In this document: positions 1 through 5,052 of the stretch, piece after piece
Position numbering within the stretch: the first letter of the stretch is position 1
How the letters are laid out: each line of letters opens with the position of its first letter
Source of the DNA: Candidatus Jidaibacter sp.
GTDB lineage: Bacteria; Pseudomonadota; Alphaproteobacteria; Rickettsiales; Midichloriaceae
Assembly (NCBI GenBank): GCA_021298045.1
Contig: JAJTHY010000051.1
Location: 1-11,359 of the forward strand
Direction: 5' to 3'
DNA: 11,359 bases
Position numbers and translations under genes: made by a program
Notes under the pieces: model-generated
The model's database searches: none
Told to the model about the DNA's origin: nothing
Seen by the model: the letters and a program-made list of their open reading frames with translations, nothing else

Positions 1-3
1 AAA

Positions 4-94
4 ATGGCTATGAAAAATACAACAAATCTCCACCTCTTAGTCATCCTCGCTATTGCTTGGGATCTTAAGATTCCTGAACTGCGTGCGGAATGAC
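4..94. repeat. Interspersed palindromic repeat (GTCATCC...GGAATGAC ends)
   Basis: The ends are imperfect inverted repeats: GTCATCC at 40-46 and GGAATGAC at 87-94. A nested palindrome, ATCTTAAGAT, lies at 62-71 and extends outward by GG/CC pairs. Read on the minus strand the element begins TGTCATTCC and ends GGATGAC, the general look of the small palindromic intergenic elements common in AT-rich alphaproteobacteria and other intracellular bacteria. The plus-strand reading frame is open from base 1 through this element to a TGA at 91-93, ending in residues LLVILAIAWDLKIPELRAE. It could therefore be the repeat-derived C-terminus of a gene that starts outside the window, or a chance open frame. 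No second copy is present here, so the repeat status is inferred from form alone. Confidence 0.5.
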
Positions 95-169
95 AATTAA
101 AGCAAAAACCGTGCCTTTTTTGTAGTTGAATTAGCTATAACATTGTTTACAAAAGTCACCACAATTATT

Positions 170-206
170 CCATGTAATTTGGGATCCATATTCCCAATTT
201 GCATGG
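170..206 (-). terminator. 3' hairpin downstream of the dapF-flagellar operon
   Basis: CCATG (170-174) pairs with CATGG (202-206). TTGGGA (179-184) pairs with TCCCAA (192-197), and two further A-T pairs, one wobble and one mismatch lie between. The loop is 185-191. The hairpin lies just 3' of the last gene of the minus-strand operon. No T-run follows on either strand, so it is not a textbook intrinsic terminator. It may mark the transcript end or protect it from 3' exonucleases. Confidence 0.35.
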
Positions 207-213
207 AAAAATT

Positions 214-927
214 CTAAAACAATTTTTTGAGCAAATCCTTAGCTTGCGTTGGAATTTCGGGTTTGTCCAAGACTGATTTCACTTGTCCTAATAATTTTTG
301 AACTTGTGATTCAGCCACCACTCTCACCACTTCATCAGTAATTTGCTCAGAGGCTTCAGATACTGTGACACCACCTTGCTTTTGCCCGATCTCAGAGATC
401 CGGATTTCAGGAAGTTTGGTGGATTTTTGCACAAGCTGAGCAAGGCTGACCGTTGCAACTGCATTAGTGATTCTGAAATCTGAGATAATAATTTTTTTAG
501 CCTGCGCCCCTTCATTAGGGCTGCCTGGGGTAGTGCCATGATCAGAATGCACTTTCTTTTTAAATTCACTTAGATTATCTCCCAAGGGGCCCAATTCATA
601 TATAATAACTGGGCTATTTATGTGGACATAATGGATATTTATCAATTTAGAGAAGAGGGACTTAATGTCCATGGAAACGCTGATGTTATCAAGTTCAAAA
701 ACGTTTCTTTCTTTAAATCCGGCTGGGTTAGCAATTTTAACTCCACTAATTGAAACAAGGCCATCCTTCAAAGATGTGGAAACATTACCAACCGAAATTC
801 GCGAGTTAATCGCTTGAGAGCCATACGTCTCAATTGAATGCTTTATTATTGCATCAAAATACATGTATACGCCAACAATAGCGGCAACCAATAAAAAAAT
901 AAATGTGATCAGTGACTTCTTAAACAT
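214..927 (-). CDS. AsmA-like membrane-anchored protein
   Basis: About 237 residues. An N-terminal hydrophobic segment (residues about 5-24) acts as an inner-membrane anchor or uncleaved signal. It is followed by a beta-rich region with the AsmA/DUF748-style pattern: GLVSISGVKIANPAGF, then FELDNISVSMDIKSL and INSPVIIYE. A lysine-rich, probably helical C-terminus ends in DLLKKLF. AsmA-like proteins sit in the periplasmic face of the envelope and are linked to outer-membrane or lipid homeostasis; this one is much shorter than AsmA itself and has no known precise role. The ATG at 925-927 is preferred because GGAG lies nine bases upstream. A GTG at 940-942 directly abutting the fliE stop would add five residues (MEQHI). 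It is the last gene of the flagellar run, 15 nt after fliE, so it is probably co-transcribed; a flagellar function is inference from position only. Confidence 0.72.
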   Translation of the reverse strand: MFKKSLITFIFLLVAAIVGVYMYFDAIIKHSIETYGSQAINSRISVGNVSTSLKDGLVSISGVKIANPAGFKERNVFELDNISVSMDIKSLFSKLINIHYVHINSPVIIYELGPLGDNLSEFKKKVHSDHGTTPGSPNEGAQAKKIIISDFRITNAVATVSLAQLVQKSTKLPEIRISEIGQKQGGVTVSEASEQITDEVVRVVAESQVQKLLGQVKSVLDKPEIPTQAKDLLKKLF

Positions 928-942
928 AATATGCTGCTCCAC

Positions 943-1341
943 TTAAATTGGCATTCTCATAATTTCTTGATACGCAGAGATAAATAAATCCCTAACCTTT
1001 ACCATAGTATTAATAGTGATTTGGGCCGTATCAACCGCTTCCACCAACTCCACCAAATTTGGCCCTAGTTCTTTGCCATCCGCTTTGGCAACTTCAAACA
1101 TGGTTTTGCTGGCACTGCCAATTTTATTTACCGGATTCTGGAGTAGTTCATTATTTAAAACTGCCCCAAAAGAGCGCACAGCAGGAGCTGCTTGGGGTGA
1201 TAGCACCGTCAAATCATCACCCTGCCTCAATATCGCACGTGGCTTAGCTAACTTTAATTGAGCCTCTACTGAAGCCTGAATATTTTTATTGGCTTCAATC
1301 GCTTTTCTATAAGCTGTTACTGCTGAGATTTGGCCAACCAT
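943..1341 (-). CDS. fliE: Flagellar hook-basal body protein FliE
   Basis: 132 residues. FliE joins the MS ring (FliF) to the proximal rod and is among the first substrates of the flagellar type III export apparatus. The C-terminus is diagnostic: VELVEAVDTAQITINTMVKV followed by RDLFISAYQEIMRMPI, closely matching the family ending AYQEIMRM(Q/P)I. The N-terminal half is less conserved and somewhat long (E. coli FliE is about 104 residues). There is no signal peptide, unlike FlgB and FlgC beside it. The ATG overlaps the last base of the flgC stop (TAATG), and AGAGG lies about eleven bases upstream, inside flgC. The order flgB-flgC-fliE is the usual bacterial arrangement, which supports the call. 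Identity is secure. Confidence 0.95.
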   Translation of the reverse strand: MVGQISAVTAYRKAIEANKNIQASVEAQLKLAKPRAILRQGDDLTVLSPQAAPAVRSFGAVLNNELLQNPVNKIGSASKTMFEVAKADGKELGPNLVELVEAVDTAQITINTMVKVRDLFISAYQEIMRMPI

Positions 1342-1808
1342 TATTTTAAAGCCTCTAAAATTTTAGATTTATTGGCTCTCGCAATTTCCAAAGCACTAAG
1401 GTTTGCCTCATAGGATCGCTGAGCTTCTTTAGCATCTGCCATCTCTAAAACATGATCTACATTAGGATATTTCACATAACCATTTTCATCTGCAGATGGA
1501 TGATGCGGCTCATACTTTAGCTTATATCGAGAGTGATCGCTAGCAATTTTATCTACTTCAGTAACTTGAGCGTTAAGTTCTTCGTTATACTTAGTAGTAA
1601 CTTGTATAACTTTGCGGCTGTATGGGGCTTCATTTGCTGTGCGTCCTGGGGTATCTGCATTTGCAATATTTTGCGCTATAACCTTTAAGCGCTCACTTTG
1701 CAGCTGTAAGCCTTTTGCAGAAATTCTACTGGATGCAGAAAGGTCATCACCAGCAAACGCAATGCCATTAGATAACGTTAGTAATATGAAAATGATTAGA
1801 GCTTTCAT
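1341..1808 (-). CDS. flgC: Flagellar proximal rod protein FlgC, with signal peptide
   Basis: 155 residues. Residues about 20-155 are a full FlgC: RISAKGLQLQSERLKVIAQN with the rod signature IANADTPG, the central EPHHPSADENGYVKYPNV and the C-terminal helix EAQRSYEANLSALEIARANK. Proximal rod subunits polymerise in the periplasm after export through the flagellar type III machine. The oddity is the first 19 residues, MKALIIFILLTLSNGIAFA, a classic Sec signal peptide (one Lys, hydrophobic core, AFA before GDD). The remaining mature start, GDDLSASSRIS, aligns with where ordinary FlgC proteins begin (MDL..A.RIS), so the leader looks added in front. No in-frame ATG, GTG or TTG occurs between the leader and the rod domain that would remove it. 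flgC overlaps flgB by four bases (ATGA) and fliE by one, which fixes this start. Family call secure; cleavage is inferred. Confidence 0.95.
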   Translation of the reverse strand: MKALIIFILLTLSNGIAFAGDDLSASSRISAKGLQLQSERLKVIAQNIANADTPGRTANEAPYSRKVIQVTTKYNEELNAQVTEVDKIASDHSRYKLKYEPHHPSADENGYVKYPNVDHVLEMADAKEAQRSYEANLSALEIARANKSKILEALK

Positions 1809-2230
1809 TTTCCAGACCCCATAATGGCAGTATTTAACATGCTTTTACTTTTATTATAAACGTTTATTGCTTCGTTTAATTTCATAGCATTCTCCCCTTT
1901 TTTGTAAAGTTCATTGTCTAGATTTACAGCATTACCATTTGGTTTAATCTCACTTATATCACCTTTTACAAGTGCAAATTCTTTTGAACTTTCAGACAAG
2001 TCCATGTGAAGTGAATTGGTTTTCAATACGGGAACAGAGTCATCTCTGGTATTCTTTTTCAATTCCCTGGGTTGATATTTTGGAGTGTCAGAGTTAGCTA
2101 TGTTTTGAGAAAGCAATTTATCACGTTCACTTAAATATCTTAAATGTTTATAAAAATCCTCAAAAGGCTCACTCGCAAATGCAAGGGTTACTGGTAGGAA
2201 TGCCAATAAAATCGCGATTAATTTCATCAT
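1805..2230 (-). CDS. flgB: Flagellar proximal rod protein FlgB, with signal peptide
   Basis: 141 residues. After residue 20 it reads as FlgB: YLSERDKLLSQNIANSDTPK (rod signature, with Lys where Gly is usual), NGNAVNLDNELYKKGENAMK, and the C-terminal helix INVYNKSKSMLNTAIMG. FlgB is a proximal rod subunit next to FliE and FlgC. Residues 1-20, MMKLIAILLAFLPVTLAFAS, form a standard Sec signal peptide with an AFA cleavage site, which is unexpected for a flagellar axial protein. The start is fixed by an ATGA overlap with the transaldolase upstream. The only in-frame alternative start codon nearby (a TTG) lies inside the hydrophobic core, so the leader is not an annotation artefact. A GGG lies about nine bases upstream. 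It is co-oriented and overlapping with flgC. Confidence 0.93.
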   Translation of the reverse strand: MMKLIAILLAFLPVTLAFASEPFEDFYKHLRYLSERDKLLSQNIANSDTPKYQPRELKKNTRDDSVPVLKTNSLHMDLSESSKEFALVKGDISEIKPNGNAVNLDNELYKKGENAMKLNEAINVYNKSKSMLNTAIMGSGK

Positions 2231-2880
2231 ATTTTATACCCAGATTTTTGCGCGTCTGTTACAAATTTACTAATCCCAACATCGGTAAGTGGATGTGAGA
2301 TCATCTGCTTAATTATTGTATAAGGAGCAGTTGCAATATCCGAGCCAACTTTAGCTGCGTTCACTATATGATTAACGCTTCGAATTGAGGCAGAAAGTAT
2401 TTTGGTGTTGAGATCGGGGTAATTATCATAAATTCGCCTTATCTCATCTATTAGTACCATACCGTCTTGGCCAATATCGTCTAGCCTACCGATGAAGGGG
2501 GATACATAGGTAGCTCCAGCTTTGGCCGCTAAAATAGCTTGAGCTGGTGAAAAGCACAAAGTGATATTCGTTTTAACCATTTGAGAAGAAAGCTTTTTGC
2601 ATGCTTTGATTCCATCTAAAGTCATAGGGAGTTTAATAACGACTTGTGGTTCAATTTTGTAGAGTTTTTCTGCTTCTCTCATCATATCTACATAGCTGCT
2701 CGCAATCACTTCCACGCTTACGGATGTTTTTATAATTTTGCAAATCTCCTTAACAAAATTCACAAGATTACTTGCGCCATCTTTAACTAAGCTTGGGTTG
2801 GTAGTTACACCATCTATAATGCCTAGCGATGCTAATTCCTCAATTTCGCTGATTTTTCCGCTGTCTAAATATAATTGCAC
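2227..2880 (-). CDS. tal: Transaldolase (TalC/Fsa small subfamily)
   Basis: 217 residues, the size of the short TalC/fructose-6-phosphate aldolase group rather than the roughly 317-residue TalB type. These enzymes transfer dihydroxyacetone between sugar phosphates (sedoheptulose-7-P plus glyceraldehyde-3-P to erythrose-4-P plus fructose-6-P) or cleave fructose-6-P, in the cytoplasm. Seen motifs: YLDSGKISEIEEL, GIIDGVTTNPSLV, the Schiff-base lysine K83 in VVIKLPMTLDG, NITLCFSPAQAILAAKAGA, YVSPFIGRLDDIG and KILSASIRS. The start is GTG at 2878-2880, chosen because the family begins M(K/Q)-(F/L)-hydrophobic-D right there and because GAG lies eight bases upstream. It ends in an ATGA overlap with flgB, so translation is probably coupled to a flagellar gene. 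Transaldolase versus Fsa aldolase activity cannot be told apart here. Confidence 0.9.
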   Translation of the reverse strand: MQLYLDSGKISEIEELASLGIIDGVTTNPSLVKDGASNLVNFVKEICKIIKTSVSVEVIASSYVDMMREAEKLYKIEPQVVIKLPMTLDGIKACKKLSSQMVKTNITLCFSPAQAILAAKAGATYVSPFIGRLDDIGQDGMVLIDEIRRIYDNYPDLNTKILSASIRSVNHIVNAAKVGSDIATAPYTIIKQMISHPLTDVGISKFVTDAQKSGYKI

Positions 2881-2916
2881 TTGAGCTCTAAATTGGTTCC
2901 CATAAAAAATATAGAA

Positions 2917-3675
2917 CTATTTATAGTAATTGCCATTAAAAATTTTCTGCGTATCCCCACGCATTAGCACTTCTTGCTCTTGCACGGTTATGCCCAGCGT
3001 ACCGCCTTTTAAATGCACATTTATTTGGTTTGCAAGACCTTTATATTGATGCGCAATTATAGCTGATGCACAAGCCCCACTACCGCAAGCTAAAGTTTCC
3101 CCCGCACCACGCTCCCATACCCTGAGCTTTATGGAGTCGCCATTTGCAATCTCAACAAAGTTAATGTTGGCACGATTTGGAAACAATTCACACTTTTCAA
3201 GTTTCTCACCTACTCTTGTCACATCGTATGAATCCAAATCATTAACAAAATATACAAAATGTGGATTACCCACATCAATAAAATATCCATCGCATCCAAG
3301 AGCATTTATACTTGTAGGTGGCGAATATGGACCCATGTTCACGGTTACCTGACCCGAGCCTTTATGTAATGTACATCTCAAAGTTCTTTCACCTATTCGA
3401 ATTGTGCTACTTGGTAGGTTAAGGAGTTTGGCTACGCACCTTGTGGCATTCCCACAAGCTCCCGACTCTGAGCCATCTGGGTTGTAGATGCGCATTAAAC
3501 AATCAGCAACATCACAAGATTCCATGATAATCAATTGGTCACAGCCAATACCGAAATTACGGTGACATAGTGTTTTAATATCGTTAGTGCTCAATCTCTT
3601 ATGGGGGTTACCAATGTTATTTATAATAACAAAGTCATTTCCCAAACCATGCATTTTGATAAATTCTAAAATCAT
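2917..3675 (-). CDS. dapF: Diaminopimelate epimerase
   Basis: 252 residues from the ATG at 3673-3675. DapF is a PLP-independent cytoplasmic epimerase converting LL- to meso-diaminopimelate for peptidoglycan cross-links and lysine. The two catalytic cysteines are visible, C74 in NPDGSESGACGNATR and C197 in ETLACGSGACAS. Also present are the N-terminal FIKMHGLGNDFVI and the mid-domain DVGNPHFV and ERGAGETLACGSG. Length is slightly below the usual 270-280 but complete. A GTG three codons upstream (3682-3684) would give MGN-MILEF; the ATG is preferred because the family starts a few residues before KMHGLGNDF. Neither start has a strong Shine-Dalgarno. It heads the minus-strand run, 36 nt before the transaldolase. 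A TATACT -10-like box (revcomp at 3698-3703) lies upstream without a convincing -35. Confidence 0.96.
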   Translation of the reverse strand: MILEFIKMHGLGNDFVIINNIGNPHKRLSTNDIKTLCHRNFGIGCDQLIIMESCDVADCLMRIYNPDGSESGACGNATRCVAKLLNLPSSTIRIGERTLRCTLHKGSGQVTVNMGPYSPPTSINALGCDGYFIDVGNPHFVYFVNDLDSYDVTRVGEKLEKCELFPNRANINFVEIANGDSIKLRVWERGAGETLACGSGACASAIIAHQYKGLANQINVHLKGGTLGITVQEQEVLMRGDTQKIFNGNYYK

Positions 3676-3725
3676 ATTGCCCACTTCAAATAGTTCTAGT
3701 ATACACCAATTTACAGTCTAATACT

Positions 3726-3752
3726 AAAAACCCAAGATGGGTTTTTGTTTTT
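3726..3752. terminator. Bidirectional terminator-like hairpin between dapF and tRNA-Arg
   Basis: AAAAACCCA (3726-3734) and TGGGTTTTT (3738-3746) form a nine-pair stem with loop AGA. T-rich sequence follows on the plus strand to 3752, and a T-tract is also present on the minus strand within the stem. It lies between dapF, transcribed leftward, and the tRNA, transcribed rightward. No plus-strand gene ends here. A likely job is to stop minus-strand read-through from the photolyase operon, which lacks a clear terminator of its own, before it reaches dapF; that is inference. Confidence 0.55.
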
Positions 3753-3829
3753 GCATCCGTAGCTCAGCTGGATAGAGCGTTGCCCTCCGAAGGCAAAGGT
3801 CGTGGGTTCGAATCCCGCCGGGTGCACCA
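3753..3829 (+). tRNA. tRNA-Arg (anticodon CCG)
   Basis: A complete 77-base cloverleaf. Acceptor GCATCCG pairs with CGGGTGC (one T-G wobble). D arm is GCTC/GAGC. Anticodon stem TTGCC/GGCAA encloses loop CTCCGAA, giving anticodon CCG (reads CGG, Arg). The variable loop is five bases, the T arm is GTGGG-TTCGAAT-CCCGC, the discriminator is A and CCA is encoded at 3827-3829. It has no tRNA neighbours. The 3' end directly abuts the repeat-rich leader of the Fic gene, a typical setting for inserted DNA. I found no second copy of the tRNA 3' end after the Fic gene that would mark an attachment site. Confidence 0.98.
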
Positions 3830-3858
3830 TTCACCGCATTTGGTGCGGCGAATAATGC

Positions 3859-3898
3859 TTGCTTATGCGGCGAATAATGGATATAATCTCCTTATAAT
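3859..3898 (+). promoter_or_regulatory. Promoter of the fic gene
   Basis: TTGCTT (3859-3864), a 17-base spacer and a perfect TATAAT (3882-3887) form a strong sigma-70-like promoter. A second TATAAT at 3893-3898 lies close to where transcription would start. The -35 sits between the two perfect 14-bp repeats. Confidence 0.65.
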
Positions 3899-3910
3899 AT
3901 GCGGAGATTA
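3884..3910 (+). promoter_or_regulatory. Putative operator: perfect 8-bp inverted repeat over the fic -10/start region
   Basis: TAATCTCC (3884-3891) and GGAGATTA (3903-3910) are exact inverted repeats separated by 11 bases. The left arm overlaps the -10 box and the right arm reaches the ribosome binding site (AGGAGA, 3910-3915). Binding here would block RNA polymerase; as RNA, the hairpin could instead mask the Shine-Dalgarno. The Fic protein has its own C-terminal winged-helix-like region, making autoregulation plausible but unproven. Confidence 0.55.
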
Positions 3911-3918
3911 GGAGATAT

Positions 3919-5025
3919 ATGTACATCCATGAGCGAAAAGGCTGGCCAGAATTTACCTGGGATCAGGCAATGCTTGCTGCGCCTCTGGCAGAGGTAAGGC
4001 ATTTGCAGGGCAGATTGTTGGGGCGCATGGAAGCTCTAGGCTTCTTGCTTCGCGCAGAAGCTACCTTGGAAACCCTGACACAAGATGTTATCAAGACTTC
4101 GGAGATTGAGGGCGAAAAGCTGGATTTCGGGCAGGTGCACTCCTCCATTGCGAGAAGACTAGGGTTGGATGTTGGTGGCAGTGATATTCCTGCTTCACGT
4201 AACGTAGAGGGCATTGTTGAGATTATGCTCGATGCAACCCGCAATCATGAAAAGCAGCTTACCAAAACTCGCCTTTACGATTGGCATGCGGCACTTTTCC
4301 CTACGGGACGGAGTGGCATGCAACGCATTAATGTTGGCAAATGGAGAACAGAAGCCAGTGGGCCGATGCAGGTAGTTTCTGGCCCTATAGGTCGTGAAAA
4401 AGTACATTATGAAGCGCCTGGATATGATGGGTTGGACAAGGAAATGACTGCCTTTATTAAGTGGTTTAATGCCAAGCCAAATATGGATTTGGTTCTAAGT
4501 GCAGCGATTGCCCATTTTTGGTTTATCACTATTCACCCATTTGATGATGGTAATGGGCGTATTGCCCGGGCACTTTCCGATATGATGCTAGCGCGTTCAG
4601 AAGGCAGTAGCCAGCGGTTTTACAGCATGTCATCGCAGATACAGCGTGAGCGCAACGCATACTATGACATATTGGAGAAAAGCCAGAAATCCGCGCTGGA
4701 TATTACCCCATGGATTAAATGGTTTCTTGAGTGCCTAAAGCGAGCCATTGAGGCATCAGATGGTACGCTGGAATCTGTCTTGCTGAAAGCAAGGTTCTGG
4801 GAAAAACATATACATCAATCTTTTAATGAACGCCAGCGCAATATCATAAACCACCTATTAGATGGTAGTTTTGAAGGCAGGTTAACATCCTCTAAATGGG
4901 CAAAAATGGGTAAATGCTCGGGGGATACAGCCTTGCGTGACATTAATGATCTACTTGATCGAGGCACTTTGATCAAAGACGGTGCTGGTGGACGTAGCAC
5001 GGGCTACCTTCTAAAACCGCAATAA
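3919..5025 (+). CDS. Fic/DOC-family protein with DUF4172 N-terminus and C-terminal winged helix
   Basis: 368 residues. Fic enzymes usually transfer AMP from ATP to a hydroxyl of a target protein. The catalytic motif HPFDDGNGRIAR is intact at residues 206-217 (catalytic H206). The N-terminus, with WPEFTWD at 9-15, matches the DUF4172 domain. TSEIEG at 60-65 fits the (S/T)xxxE(G/N) inhibitory helix with E64, so this looks like a class II, self-inhibited Fic. Residues about 300-365 (NERQRNIINHLLDG, then TALRDINDLLDRGTLIKDG) look like a winged-helix DNA-binding region. ATG with AGGAGA three bases upstream gives a clear start. The gene stands alone on its strand beside tRNA-Arg, has no partner antitoxin and a GC-rich first part (67 of 120 bases over 3961-4080), suggesting horizontal acquisition. 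The target is unknown; it could be a housekeeping regulator, a toxin-like enzyme or a host effector, although no secretion signal is evident. Confidence 0.93.
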   Translation: MYIHERKGWPEFTWDQAMLAAPLAEVRHLQGRLLGRMEALGFLLRAEATLETLTQDVIKTSEIEGEKLDFGQVHSSIARRLGLDVGGSDIPASRNVEGIVEIMLDATRNHEKQLTKTRLYDWHAALFPTGRSGMQRINVGKWRTEASGPMQVVSGPIGREKVHYEAPGYDGLDKEMTAFIKWFNAKPNMDLVLSAAIAHFWFITIHPFDDGNGRIARALSDMMLARSEGSSQRFYSMSSQIQRERNAYYDILEKSQKSALDITPWIKWFLECLKRAIEASDGTLESVLLKARFWEKHIHQSFNERQRNIINHLLDGSFEGRLTSSKWAKMGKCSGDTALRDINDLLDRGTLIKDGAGGRSTGYLLKPQ

Positions 5026-5032
5026 TACAATT

Positions 5033-5052
5033 CATAGCAGTAGCTATGTTTT
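5033..5052 (+). terminator. Intrinsic terminator of fic
   Basis: CATAGC (5033-5038), loop AGTA and GCTATG (5043-5048) are followed by TTTT, eight bases after the fic stop. The stem is only six pairs. It overlaps the stop codon of the converging oxidoreductase gene. On the minus strand no T-run follows, so it serves the plus strand only. Confidence 0.55.

Larger units (their letters stand above)
3829..3910 (+). repeat. Cluster of direct and inverted repeats upstream of fic
   Basis: TGCGGCGAATAATG occurs perfectly at 3844-3857 and 3866-3879, 22 bp apart. An inverted, one-mismatch copy, ATTCACCGCA, at 3829-3838 folds against 3844-3853 with a five-base loop. A degenerate third direct copy, TATGCGG-AGA-TTA, starts at 3898 (compare TATGCGG-CGA-ATA from 3864). 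The spacing of two helical turns between the perfect copies, and their position around the promoter, suggest protein-binding sites. Confidence 0.75.

Noticed and set aside
3710..3738. Promoter for tRNA-Arg (TTTACA-17-CAAGAT)
   Set aside because: The -10 is poor and the site overlaps the terminator-like hairpin, so I could not support it.
3685..3752. CtrA-type TTAA-N7-TTAA box controlling the dapF-flagellar operon
   Set aside because: No properly spaced pair of TTAA half-sites is visible in this upstream region or before ftsK.
3844..3904. CRISPR-like array from the repeated TGCGGCGAATAATG units
   Set aside because: Only two exact 14-bp copies with an 8-bp spacer and no cas genes; these look like operator sites.
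3963..4244. Antisense open frame over the 5' part of fic
   Set aside because: No recognisable protein, and the opposite strand carries an unmistakable Fic protein; the frame is a GC-content shadow.
4999..5052. Possible attachment-site copy of the tRNA-Arg 3' end after fic
   Set aside because: No stretch resembling the tRNA T-arm or acceptor sequence is present there, and there is no integrase in the window.
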